DNA of 64,000 bases from Microbacterium sp. cx-55 (GTDB lineage: Bacteria > Actinomycetota > Actinomycetes > Actinomycetales > Microbacteriaceae): the NCBI RefSeq assembly GCF_021117345.1, contig NZ_CP088261.1, positions 868,001 through 932,000 of the forward strand. Direction: 5' to 3'. The notes beneath the pieces are model-generated. The model was not told where the DNA came from. It worked only from the letters and a program-made list of their open reading frames with translations, and searched no databases. Below, piece after piece: positions 8,376 to 16,149 of this stretch. The position numbers and the translations under genes are program-made. Every line of letters begins with the position of its first letter. Position 1 is the first letter of the stretch.

Positions 8376-9597
8376 GGCCCCCGCGGCGCCGACCGTCGAC
8401 GAATACGCGGGAATCCCGGGCATCGCATCCTTCACCCGCGAGCGCGTGGAACGGGTCATGGCGGTGTCCGTGGCGATCGGAATCCTGGCCCTCGGGGCCC
8501 AGGGGTTCTTCGCCTCGATCGGGGCGCCCGATGTTCGTCCGGGCTGGCTGCTGCCGCTACAGCTTCTGACCTTCGTTCCCCTCGTCCTCACCGTGATCTC
8601 GTTCTTCTCCGGCACGGCGGTGAGAACGTTCGGCACGATCTTCGTCGCCGCGTACGTGATCGTGCTCCTGCTCTGGCCGATGGCGACGGCCGGATCGCAG
8701 ACCGCCATCACCTTCCAGCCGTGGATCTACTTCATCGTGAACGTGGCCACGGTCGCCGCGGTGATCGTCATGCCGTTCCGGGTACACCTCGTCGTCACCA
8801 TCGCGATTCCGGTGCTGTACTGCCTGGTGCGGATGGTCGAGGCGCAGTTCGTCCCCGAAGCGTGGATCGCGGTCGTGCTCGACAGCTCCTACTCGCTCAT
8901 CCTCGGGAGCGTCCTGATGATGGTCGGGTGGACGTTCCGCACCGCCGCGACCACGATCGACGATCGACGCGCGCGCGCCGTGTCGTCCTACGCGCAGGCC
9001 GCCGCGGTGAACGCCACCGAGCGGGAGCGCGTCGCGGTCGCGGCGCTGATGCACGACAGCGTGCTGGCGGCGCTCATCGCGGCGGAGCGGGCCGAGACCC
9101 CCCGGGAACGCGACCTCGCGGTGTCGATGGCTCGCGAGGCGCTGACCCGGTTGGCCAACACCGACCGCGACGTCGGCGAGGGCAGCGATGCGCCGGTACC
9201 GGCCGACTCGATCGTCGACGGCATCCGGAACGTCCTGGTCGAGATGCGGGCGGATGCAGACATCCGGGTGCAGATGCATCCGGACACCCCGACCGTCCCC
9301 GGACGTGTGGCGCGCGCACTCGTGCTGGCGGCGACCCAGGCGCTGGCGAACGCCGTCGAGCACGCCGGCGCGGCCGACCTGACCGTCACCGTCGAGGGAC
9401 GCCCGGCGCCCGAGGGCGTCATCATCACCGTGCAAGACGCCGGAGGCGGCTTCGACATCCGCAGCGTGCCGGCCGATCGGCTCGGCATCCGGGCGTCGAT
9501 CCTCGCCCGGGTGAGCGCGTTCGGTGGCGAAGCCGTCGTCGACTCCGACGAAACCGGTACCCGCATCACGATGGTCTGGCGAAGCGGGGCGGCATGA
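8365..9597 (+). CDS. Membrane sensor histidine kinase (NarL-partner type)
   Basis: Sensor kinase of 410 residues paired with the preceding response regulator. Five or six hydrophobic segments between about residues 32 and 192 form a membrane sensor with almost no extracytoplasmic loop, suggesting it senses the membrane or a bound partner. A dimerisation/phospho-acceptor helix has the motif LMHDSVLAAL, with phospho-acceptor H230. The ATPase domain shows the N-box-like QALANAVEHAG, the G1 box DAGGGFD, GIRASI and the final TGTRITMVW. Its stop overlaps the next start in ATGA, so all three genes are one operon. Confidence 0.87.
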   Translation: MAAKAPAAPTVDEYAGIPGIASFTRERVERVMAVSVAIGILALGAQGFFASIGAPDVRPGWLLPLQLLTFVPLVLTVISFFSGTAVRTFGTIFVAAYVIVLLLWPMATAGSQTAITFQPWIYFIVNVATVAAVIVMPFRVHLVVTIAIPVLYCLVRMVEAQFVPEAWIAVVLDSSYSLILGSVLMMVGWTFRTAATTIDDRRARAVSSYAQAAAVNATERERVAVAALMHDSVLAALIAAERAETPRERDLAVSMAREALTRLANTDRDVGEGSDAPVPADSIVDGIRNVLVEMRADADIRVQMHPDTPTVPGRVARALVLAATQALANAVEHAGAADLTVTVEGRPAPEGVIITVQDAGGGFDIRSVPADRLGIRASILARVSAFGGEAVVDSDETGTRITMVWRSGAA

Positions 9598-10640
9598 TCA
9601 GCATCCGTTTCGTCATCTCGATGCTCGGCGTCGCTTTCACATCGTTCCTGATCGCGCGCGCGGCCTGGCTCACCGGGCCCGTCGACAATCTGCCCCTGCT
9701 CTACACGACGATGGTCGTCTACCTCGTGAGCGCGTGGCTCTGCATCTTCTGGGGACTATCGTGGCGCACCGCGGCCCGCACGAACAGCGTGTCGGTGGGT
9801 CGCGGGAACGAACGGCTGCCGGTGTGGGTGTGCCTGGTGGCGCTGGTCGTCGCGATGATCCTCCCGCCGGCGGTCAGCCTCGGCGTCGGCAGCGGAGCGC
9901 TGACCGAGCAGTACGCGACCTGGTACATCGGCGGCATCGGCGCGACGATGACGATCCTCGTCGTCCGCCGCCGTCCGTGGCCGGCCTGGAGCGGTACGGC
10001 TCTGCTCGCCGGCTGGTCGATGTTCCTGCTCGGCCCGGGCGACGCGCTCGGTCTCGGTCTGGTCGGGTCGGTCGTCTGGGTCGCGGGCGCGCAGTTCTTC
10101 ACCTTCGCGCTGGATCGCGCGGCGCGCGACACCGAGCGGCTCAGCGAGCTGCAGCGCAAGGCATCCGCCGTGCACGCCGCACAGAGCGGGCAGCAGCGGG
10201 AGCGCCGCATCCAGGTTCAGCGGGCGCTCGCCGTCGCCGGGCCCGTTCTCGGCCGCACGATCGCGAGCGGCGGATCGCTCACCCCGGAGGAGCGCACCGA
10301 GGCGCGGATCGCCGAGGGGCGGCTGCGCGACGAGCTGCGCGGACCGCGCCTTCTCGACGAGGCCGTGCGGGAGGCGCTGGATGCAGCGCGGCGCCGTGGT
10401 GCGCTCGTGACGGTGCTCGACGAGGGCGGCCTGGACGGCCTCGACGAGGGGCAGCTCGGCGAGATCCGACGCGAGCTCGCCGACACGCTGCGGAGCGCCC
10501 GCTCGGAACGGCTCTACATCCGCACGTCCCCCGACGACCGCGTTGCGGTGACGGTTGTGGGCCGGGCCGCATCGGCGCTCGGACTGTCGGACGAAGACAG
10601 CGTCGACCTCTGGCGCGAGATCGAACACCCCATTCGCTGA
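9594..10640 (+). CDS. Membrane protein of unknown function in the two-component operon
   Basis: Not recognised. The 348-residue protein starts at an ATG overlapping the kinase stop, so it is expected to be made with the kinase and regulator. Residues 1-165 hold about five hydrophobic segments, for example VISMLGVAFTSFLIARAAWL and MTILVVRRRPWP. Then comes a long charged helical region (about 175-250: LDRAARDTERLSELQRKASA onward) and an alpha/beta tail ending LWREIEHPIR. The layout, membrane sensor then coiled linker then cytoplasmic domain, resembles a histidine kinase that lost its phospho-acceptor and ATP-binding boxes; none are visible. It could be a degenerate kinase or an accessory sensor. 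Confidence 0.75.
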   Translation: MISIRFVISMLGVAFTSFLIARAAWLTGPVDNLPLLYTTMVVYLVSAWLCIFWGLSWRTAARTNSVSVGRGNERLPVWVCLVALVVAMILPPAVSLGVGSGALTEQYATWYIGGIGATMTILVVRRRPWPAWSGTALLAGWSMFLLGPGDALGLGLVGSVVWVAGAQFFTFALDRAARDTERLSELQRKASAVHAAQSGQQRERRIQVQRALAVAGPVLGRTIASGGSLTPEERTEARIAEGRLRDELRGPRLLDEAVREALDAARRRGALVTVLDEGGLDGLDEGQLGEIRRELADTLRSARSERLYIRTSPDDRVAVTVVGRAASALGLSDEDSVDLWREIEHPIR

Positions 10641-10781
10641 GCGCGCTTGCGGGTGAGGGTGCGGTCGCGGCCGTGTGCATGAGCGGATGCGGCGGCACGC
10701 GCTCGAGAACGTGACCCGCGCGATCGTCGCGGTGAAGAGGAGGGGAGCGGGAGGCGGCGAAACGCACGCCCCCCGCCCCGG

Positions 10782-10808
10782 GCAGACGGTTACCCGAAAA
10801 CCGTCTGC
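10782..10808. terminator. Perfect 10-bp hairpin between convergent operons
   Basis: GCAGACGGTT (10782-10791) and AACCGTCTGC (10799-10808) are perfect complements around a 7-nt loop. It is the clearest structure in the 297-nt gap between the two-component operon and the carboxylase epsilon gene, which converge here. There is no U-run, so bidirectional termination is an inference. The rest of the gap holds no gene that I can support. Confidence 0.5.
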
Positions 10809-10937
10809 GAGGCCGGTCCCGTCTGTCTACCCTGGTCGACAGCGGAACGACCGAACGCGAAAACGCGTTCCAGCGGTTCAAGTATCGCTAGCGGTGCGCG
10901 CGTCGTCTGTAGGTCTTTTGGGGGACATTTTCCGGGC

Positions 10938-11159
10938 TCAGCCGGAGAATCCACCCCAGCCCAGATCCCGGCGCAGGGGGGAGCGGAGCCCGCGCTGCGA
11001 GATCTCCCACCGCGAGCGCCGGGTCTCATCGGCGCGTGCGTCCTCGGACTCCTCCACGTAGCCGGTCGTGACGACGGCGATCACCGCGGCGAGTTCTTCC
11101 TCGGTGGGGTGTCCGCGCCGAACATCCACCCTCAGACCGGGGGCAGGCTCAGCGGTCAC
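10938..11159 (-). CDS. accE: Acyl-CoA carboxylase epsilon subunit
   Basis: Small actinobacterial subunit of 73 residues that stabilises the alpha-beta carboxylase complex. The fold signature is [20 protein letters not shown] near the N-terminus, followed by a low-complexity stretch and a basic SRWEISQRG segment; the C-terminus ends GWGGFSG. The start is a GTG whose last two bases form the beta-chain stop (GTGA), so translation is coupled and subunit stoichiometry is probably kept that way. Short length and a variable middle are normal for this family. Confidence 0.85.
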   Translation of the reverse strand: MTAEPAPGLRVDVRRGHPTEEELAAVIAVVTTGYVEESEDARADETRRSRWEISQRGLRSPLRRDLGWGGFSG

Positions 11160-12745
11160 AGGGGGATGTTCCCGTGCTTCTTGGGCGGCAGGCTGGCACG
11201 CTTGCCGCGCAGCGAACGCAGCGCCTTCGCGATCGCGACACGCGTCTGGGCGGGCTCGATGATGCTGTCGAGCTCGCCGCGCTCTGCCGCGAGGAAAGGC
11301 GACGCGACGTTGTAGGTGTACTCGTTCGCGAGCTTGGTGCGGACCGCGGCGACGTCTTCGCCGGCCTCTTCGGCGCGCTTGAGTTCGCCCCGGTAGAGGA
11401 TGTTGACTGCGCCCTGACCGCCCATCACGGCGATCTCCGCGGTCGGCCACGCGAGGTTCACATCGGCGCCGAGCTGCTTGGAGCCCATCACGATGTACGC
11501 GCCGCCGTAGGCCTTGCGGAGGATGACCGTCACGAGCGGCACGGTGGCCTCCGCGTAGGCGTACAGCAGCTTCGCACCGCGACGGATGACACCCGTCCAC
11601 TCCTGGTCTGTGCCCGGCAGATAGCCGGGCACGTCGACGAGCGTGACGATCGGGATGGAGAAGGCGTCGCAGAACCGCACGAAGCGGCTGGCCTTCTCGC
11701 CCGCGTCGATGTTCAGCGTGCCGGCCATCTGCGACGGCTGGTTCGCGATGATGCCGACCGAGCGACCTTCGACGCGACCGAAGCCGATCATGATGTTCGG
11801 TGCGAACAGCGGCTGGACCTCGAGGAACTCACCGCCGTCGACGATGTGCTCGATGACCTGACGGATGTCGTAGGGCTGGTTGGCCGAGTCGGGGATGACG
11901 GTGTTGAGGAAGCGGTCCGCATCCGTCGTCTCGAACTCGAACGCGCTCTCGTACGTCGGGATCTCGGCCATGTTGTTGTCGGGCAGGTACCCGAGCAGCG
12001 AGCGGACGTAGTCGATCGCGTCGTCTTCGTCGTCGGCCAGGTAGTGCGCGACCCCGGAGCGTGAGTTGTGGGTGTGGGCGCCGCCGAGTTCTTCCATGCC
12101 GACGTCCTCGCCGGTGACGGTCTTGATCACGTCGGGGCCGGTGACGAACATCTGGCTGGTCTTATCGACCATGATGACGAAGTCGGTGAGGGCGGGGGAG
12201 TACACCGCGCCGCCGGCCGCGGGGCCCATGATGATCGAGATCTGCGGGATGACGCCGGATGCGGCGGTGTTCAGCCGGAAGATCTCGCCGTACTTGCCGA
12301 GGGCGACGACGCCTTCCTGGATGCGGGCGCCGCCGGAGTCGAGGATGCCGATGCAGGGCATGCCGCCGCGCAGGGCGAACTCCATGACCTTGATGATCTT
12401 GTCGCCCGCGGCCTCGCCGAGCGAGCCGCCGAAGGTGGAGAAGTCCTGCGCGTACACGGCGACCGTGCGGCCGTGGATCGTGCCGACGCCCGTGACGACG
12501 GAGTCGCCGTAGGGGCGGGACTTGTCCATCCCGAACGCGGTCGTGCGGTGACGCACGTACTCGTCCATCTCGACGAAGCTGCCGTGATCGACGAGCATCT
12601 CGATGCGCTCGCGCGCCGTCAGCTTGTTCTTCGCGTGCTGCTTCTTCTGGGCGGCGTCCTCGGCGTCGAGAACCGCTTCCTGGTAGCGCTGGCGCAGATC
12701 CGCGATCTTGCCGGCGGTGGTCGAGAGGTCGGGGGTGTCCGTCAC
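11156..12745 (-). CDS. accD: Acyl-CoA carboxylase beta chain (carboxyltransferase, PccB/AccD family)
   Basis: Transfers the carboxyl group from biotin to acetyl- or propionyl-CoA. The 529-residue length is usual for actinobacterial AccD5/PccB. N-terminal block [17 protein letters not shown], then [15 protein letters not shown], the crotonase-like oxyanion regions GGARIQEGV and [16 protein letters not shown], and the second half [25 protein letters not shown] and [10 protein letters not shown] are all present. The start is a GTG with TAGGGT 7 nt upstream. The frame stays open further upstream, into repeat DNA, but has no family similarity there. Acyl-CoA preference is not certain. Confidence 0.92.
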   Translation of the reverse strand: MTDTPDLSTTAGKIADLRQRYQEAVLDAEDAAQKKQHAKNKLTARERIEMLVDHGSFVEMDEYVRHRTTAFGMDKSRPYGDSVVTGVGTIHGRTVAVYAQDFSTFGGSLGEAAGDKIIKVMEFALRGGMPCIGILDSGGARIQEGVVALGKYGEIFRLNTAASGVIPQISIIMGPAAGGAVYSPALTDFVIMVDKTSQMFVTGPDVIKTVTGEDVGMEELGGAHTHNSRSGVAHYLADDEDDAIDYVRSLLGYLPDNNMAEIPTYESAFEFETTDADRFLNTVIPDSANQPYDIRQVIEHIVDGGEFLEVQPLFAPNIMIGFGRVEGRSVGIIANQPSQMAGTLNIDAGEKASRFVRFCDAFSIPIVTLVDVPGYLPGTDQEWTGVIRRGAKLLYAYAEATVPLVTVILRKAYGGAYIVMGSKQLGADVNLAWPTAEIAVMGGQGAVNILYRGELKRAEEAGEDVAAVRTKLANEYTYNVASPFLAAERGELDSIIEPAQTRVAIAKALRSLRGKRASLPPKKHGNIPL

Positions 12746-12752
12746 GCGTTCC

Positions 12753-12758
12753 ACCCTA
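12753..12758 (-). promoter_or_regulatory. Putative leaderless -10 box of the accD-accE operon
   Basis: TAGGGT on the minus strand, 7 nt before the GTG start. No Shine-Dalgarno lies between. Confidence 0.5.
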
Positions 12759-12790
12759 TCGGCGGGGATGCCGGCGGCCTTGGAGGGTGG

Positions 12791-12818
12791 GCACAGCGGT
12801 TGGCCGGATCCGCTGTGC
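12791..12818. other. Perfect 9-bp hairpin upstream of accD
   Basis: GCACAGCGG (12791-12799) pairs with CCGCTGTGC (12810-12818) around 10 nt. It sits 33 nt beyond the accD -10 box, so it could be a terminator for transcription entering from the repeat region or an operator. Nothing decides between these. Confidence 0.4.
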
Positions 12819-12833
12819 GCATGCTCCGCGCCG

Positions 12834-12884
12834 GTGGGGGGTGGGTGCGGGGGTGGGTGCGGGGGTGGGGGTGCGGGGTGGGCG
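12834..12884. repeat. G-rich tract with at least seven G-runs upstream of accD
   Basis: Runs of three to six G separated by T or TGC fill this stretch on the plus strand, with a near-repeat of GGTGGGTGCGG. The G-rich strand is the template strand for accD, which is transcribed leftward starting about 90 nt away. G-quadruplex formation is possible by sequence. Confidence 0.5.
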
Positions 12885-12930
12885 GTGCGTGAGTCGGTCG
12901 GGGCGTGCAGCGCGGGACGAGTCGCGGCCG

Positions 12931-13357
12931 AGATGAGGGGATTCCGCCGAGATGAGGGTGCGTGCGCCGCATCCGCCCTCATCTGGGTAGATCATCCTCA
13001 TCTGAGGAGGCTCCGGATGCGGATGCGGATGCGTGGTGTGAGGAGCGGGTGCGCGGTGCGGAGCGTGAGGTGCGTCGCGTGCGCGGTGCGCGACGAGTCG
13101 CGGCTGAGATGAGGGGATTCCGCCGAGATGAGGGTGTGTGCGCCGCATCCGCCCTCACCTGGGCGGATCATCCTCATCTCGGGAGGCATCGGATGCGGAT
13201 GCGGATGCGGATGCGCGGTGCGTGATGTGAGGAGCGGGTGCGCGGTGCGGAGCGTGAGGTGTGGCGCGCGACGATTAGCGGCCGAGATGAGGGGATTCCG
13301 CCGAGATGAGGGTGCGTGCGCCGCATCCGCCCTCATCTGGGCAGATCATCCTCATCC
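12931..13357. repeat. Three tandem copies of a 73-nt four-box palindrome, period 176-178 nt
   Basis: Copies span 12931-13003, 13107-13179 and 13285-13357. Each has two AGATGAGG boxes followed by two inverted CCTCATCT-type boxes with start-to-start spacing 19, 27 and 19 nt. The DNA between copies, rich in GGATGCGGATGC, is also repeated, so the array is about 2.5 units of a 177-nt tandem repeat. It fills most of the gene-free 606 nt between accD and the AbiEi/DUF559-type gene, whose stop codon lies inside the last box. No coding sequence is supported here. Confidence 0.85.
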
Positions 13358-14227
13358 CAGGAGGCGCCGGGAGCCGTGACCGGATGCGGATGCCGCCCGC
13401 AGGGGCGCCAGATGCAGGCCCTGCGCCATCGCGTCGAGAACCTCCCGCTCCATCTTCTCGGCGACGTGGACGGTCTCGAAGTAGTCGTATCGGAATACCG
13501 TGCAGCCGAGCAGGCGGAGCGTGCGATCGTGCGCGAGGTCGCGACGGCGTTCGGCGGCCTGGTGGAAGGAGAGTCCGTCGAACTGCAGCACCAGATGAGT
13601 GCCGACGAGACCGTCGACATCGTGTCCGGCGAGCCGCACCTGCTGGCGGACGGGCACCCCCGCGCGTCGGAGCCGTGCGACGCCGATCGTCTCCACCCCG
13701 GAGTCCGAGAGGTCCTCGACCTCGGCGCTGAGAGCACGCGCCCGCGTGCCGGGCCAGGTGACGGCCGCAAGATGCTCCGGTGTCGCGATGCCCCGCGCGA
13801 CGGTGGATTCCCACGCCGCTCGCGCGTGATCGAGCGGCTGGCACACGGCGATCGCGGCCAGGACGTTCTCGATCGGCTCGACCAGCGAGCGCGGATGGGC
13901 GGGAACGATGGGCCGGGCGCGGTGCACGCGGAGGCCCTCGACGCTCGCGCTCGCGTGCGGCGGCAGCCAGAGGTGCGGGCCGGAGGGTTCATCCGATACC
14001 CACACATTCCGGACCGCCGCGGCGCTGACGCACGTGAGTCGCGCGCCCCGTGACGCCGCCGCGCGGATGGCGGCATCCGCATCCGGATCGACGACCCACT
14101 TCCGGCGGAGCAGCAGCAGCCCCTCCTCGGACACCGCGCGGCGGATGCGGTCGGCGGACCACCCCGCATCGACGAGATCGCCGCGATGGATGTAGCCGAG
14201 CGGATGCAGACGCGCGCGAATCGACAT
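13352..14227 (-). CDS. AbiEi-like N-terminal domain protein with DUF559 (Vsr-like) C-terminus, solo
   Basis: 291 residues from the preferred ATG. Residues 1-50 (GYIHRGDLVDAGWSADRIRRA...) look like the winged-helix domain of AbiEi-type antitoxins. The C-terminal third (DVDGLVGTHLVLQFDG, then RRRDLAHDRTLRLLGCTVFRYDY) has the layout of the DUF559 endonuclease-like fold. Such fusions are frequent solitary genes in Microbacteriaceae. No AbiEii nucleotidyltransferase toxin is adjacent, so a toxin-antitoxin role is not supported here. I chose ATG 14227 over ATG 14254 because CAGGCT lies 6 nt upstream of it. The stop TGA is supplied by the flanking repeat. Function unknown. Confidence 0.72.
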   Translation of the reverse strand: MSIRARLHPLGYIHRGDLVDAGWSADRIRRAVSEEGLLLLRRKWVVDPDADAAIRAAASRGARLTCVSAAAVRNVWVSDEPSGPHLWLPPHASASVEGLRVHRARPIVPAHPRSLVEPIENVLAAIAVCQPLDHARAAWESTVARGIATPEHLAAVTWPGTRARALSAEVEDLSDSGVETIGVARLRRAGVPVRQQVRLAGHDVDGLVGTHLVLQFDGLSFHQAAERRRDLAHDRTLRLLGCTVFRYDYFETVHVAEKMEREVLDAMAQGLHLAPLRAASASGHGSRRLLG

Positions 14228-14233
14228 CGCCCC

Positions 14234-14239
14234 AGCCTG
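14234..14239 (-). promoter_or_regulatory. Putative leaderless -10 box of the AbiEi/DUF559-type gene
   Basis: CAGGCT on the minus strand, 6 nt before ATG 14227, the same hexamer and spacing as before the RNA methyltransferase gene. Confidence 0.33.
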
Positions 14240-14376
14240 CGTCGTGCAGGCCACCCGGAGACGCGCTGCACAGGCGCGATGCGGCAGGGTGGCGCCGGGG
14301 AGGACCAGTGGGCGGCGTGCGATCCGGGCGCGGACGACCTCCGCGCCGTCGGGGACCGAGGCGAGGCGCCCCGCCG

Positions 14377-14449
14377 AGCGGAGGGGTTTCCGCCGAGACG
14401 TGGGCTTTTGCGCCGCATCCTCCCTCGCCTCGGCAGATCATCCTCATCT
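14377..14449. repeat. Divergent copy of the 73-nt four-box palindrome
   Basis: Boxes AGCGGAGG, AGACGTGG, CCTCGCCT and CCTCATCT begin at 14377, 14396, 14423 and 14442, giving exactly the 19-27-19 spacing of the array at 12.9-13.4 kb. The loop keeps the GCGCCGCATCC core. It lies in the gene-free 381 nt between the AbiEi/DUF559-type gene and birA; nothing else is supported there. Confidence 0.75.
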
Positions 14450-14595
14450 CGGCGAGTGGCGCGGCGCATCTCGGCGAGTGCCGGCCCGCGGCGCGGCGCG
14501 CACCTCGGCGCAACCCCGCGAGCGGCGCGCCGCGCGAGCACTACGCCCCGCCCATCGCGGCGTGTCAAGTCGACACCACCGGATGCGGCCGCGCG

Positions 14596-14601
14596 TAGGG
14601 T
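14596..14601 (+). promoter_or_regulatory. Putative leaderless -10 box of birA
   Basis: TAGGGT ends 7 nt before ATG 14609. Confidence 0.5.
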
Positions 14602-14608
14602 GGGCGCC

Positions 14609-15409
14609 ATGTCGATCCCCGCCGAGGGCTTTCCGCTCGCCGCTGCCATCAGTCCGCGTCTGCAGGTCGTGGAGACGACCGATTCGACGAACGCGGATGT
14701 GGTCGCGGCGGTCGTGCAGGATGACGCCGGATGGCCGCACCTCGCCGCTCTGCTCACGACCGATCAGCGGCATGGCCGCGGCCGCCTGGACCGCACCTGG
14801 ACGGCGCCCGCGGGCACGGCGCTGGCCGTGTCGGTCGTCGTGCGCGTACCCGGGATTCCGGCGCAGGCGCGCGGCTGGGTGCCCCTGATCGCGGGCGCGG
14901 CGATGACCCGGGCGGTCGCCGCCCAGCTCCCGGAATCGCACGACGTGGGACTCAAATGGCCGAACGACGTGCTGGCCGGCGGCGGCAAGATCTCCGGCAT
15001 CCTCGCCGAGGCCGTGCCGAATCATCCGGACGCGATCGTCATCGGTGCGGGCGTGAACACGCGGATGCCGCAGGCCGACCTGCCGGTGTCCACCGCCGTG
15101 TCCTTCGAGGTGCTGGGGCGAGCCGCCGACGATGACCGTCTGCTCGCCGACTATCTTTCTGCGCTCGACGAACTGCTCCAGAAGCTGATCGCGGCAGGCG
15201 GAGACGCCACCGCATCCGGGATCCGAGACGAGATCACGCGGATGTGCACGACCATCGACGCGCGGGTCCGGGTGTCGATGCCCGACGACACCGTGCTCGA
15301 GGGACGCGCCGATCGCCTCGACGAGGCGGGCCGGCTGGTCGTCGTCACCGGCGGCGCCGAGGTTGCCGTCGCCGCCGGCGACGTGACCCACGTCCGTCCT
15401 ACCCCCTGA
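14609..15409 (+). CDS. birA: Biotin--[acetyl-CoA-carboxylase] ligase
   Basis: Activates biotin with ATP and attaches it to the carrier lysine of the carboxylase alpha chain. The 266-residue protein has VVETTDSTN, the biotinoyl-AMP loop region QRHGRGRLDRTWTAPAGTAL, KWPNDVLAGGGKISGILAE and IGAGVNTRMP, then the small C-terminal SH3-like domain. It lacks the N-terminal DNA-binding domain of E. coli BirA, so it should be a ligase only, not a repressor. The ATG was chosen because family similarity starts directly after it and a -10-like box lies 7 nt upstream. Its substrate and partners are encoded at 3.8-5.6 and 10.9-12.7 kb. Confidence 0.93.
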   Translation: MSIPAEGFPLAAAISPRLQVVETTDSTNADVVAAVVQDDAGWPHLAALLTTDQRHGRGRLDRTWTAPAGTALAVSVVVRVPGIPAQARGWVPLIAGAAMTRAVAAQLPESHDVGLKWPNDVLAGGGKISGILAEAVPNHPDAIVIGAGVNTRMPQADLPVSTAVSFEVLGRAADDDRLLADYLSALDELLQKLIAAGGDATASGIRDEITRMCTTIDARVRVSMPDDTVLEGRADRLDEAGRLVVVTGGAEVAVAAGDVTHVRPTP

Positions 15410-15501
15410 CCTCGGCCGATGGGGCCCATCCGAGCGGCAACGAACACGCACCGATCGACGTCGCCGTGCGTGTGCTGCGACGCGGTGTCGGTGGCGCACG
15501 T

Positions 15502-15507
15502 CAGAAT
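15502..15507 (+). promoter_or_regulatory. Possible leaderless -10 box of the PH-domain gene
   Basis: CAGAAT ends 6 nt before ATG 15514. It deviates from TANNNT, but the spacing fits the pattern of the window. Confidence 0.33.
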
Positions 15508-15513
15508 GAGGGC

Positions 15514-16077
15514 ATGACCCAGCCGACCGGTCTCGGCCTGTCCCGACCGCTCACGCCCGCGCCCGGCGTTCCGACGCCCGAACGCCGCATCGTGCGCACG
15601 CGGCATCATGCGCGCCGGCTCACCTGGTCGGCGCTGATCCTGATCGCCGTGGCCGGTGCGGTCGGCTTCTTCTACAGCAACCTGCCGTCGCCCTTCGAGG
15701 ACTGGATGCTGCTCACCGCCGCGGGCGTCGTGGTCTTCCTGTTCGTGCTGCTGCCGTTTCTGGTCTGGTGGTCGCACACGTACGTCATCACCACGCGCCG
15801 CGTGATCGAACGCTCCGGAATCCTCCGACGTCGGGGGCGTGAGCTCACCCATGTCCGCGGTTACGCGATCACCGAACGCCGCGGAATTCTGCAACGCATG
15901 TGGCGGACCGGTTCGCTGAGCCTCGACGACGGGGTGGAACGCCCTCTCGTCATCCGCAACATCCCGCACGTCGCGCTCGTGCACGAGGTGCTCGTCGACC
16001 AGGTCGAGGTGAACCAGATCCTCGCCCATCGCGACGGGCAGTCGCTGCCGCCCGCGCCGCCCCTTCCCGGGCGTTAG
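15514..16077 (+). CDS. PH-domain (YdbT/DUF304-type) membrane protein
   Basis: 187 residues. Two adjacent transmembrane segments at about 37-55 (LTWSALILIAVAGAVGFFYS) and 65-90 are followed by a bacterial pleckstrin-homology domain with the sequence order YVITTRRVIERSGILRRRG, then SLSLDDGVERPLVI and an acidic helix. Proteins of this type are common in actinobacteria between birA and purK. Their biochemical role is not known. It shares no overlap with neighbours and could be transcribed with or without purK, whose own Shine-Dalgarno is clear. Confidence 0.8.
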   Translation: MTQPTGLGLSRPLTPAPGVPTPERRIVRTRHHARRLTWSALILIAVAGAVGFFYSNLPSPFEDWMLLTAAGVVVFLFVLLPFLVWWSHTYVITTRRVIERSGILRRRGRELTHVRGYAITERRGILQRMWRTGSLSLDDGVERPLVIRNIPHVALVHEVLVDQVEVNQILAHRDGQSLPPAPPLPGR

Positions 16078-16149
16078 GCCGGCACGACGCGGCGCCGAGA
16101 ACACGGCGGAGCGGTGTGGGGGAGAATGGCCGGGACGAAAGGGAGTCGC

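Noticed and set aside
12931..13357. CRISPR array
   Set aside because: Units are 177 nt with repeated intervening sequence, not short repeats with unique spacers, and no cas gene is near.
13352..14227. Complete AbiE toxin-antitoxin system
   Set aside because: Only the AbiEi-like/DUF559 protein is present; no AbiEii-type nucleotidyltransferase gene lies on either side.
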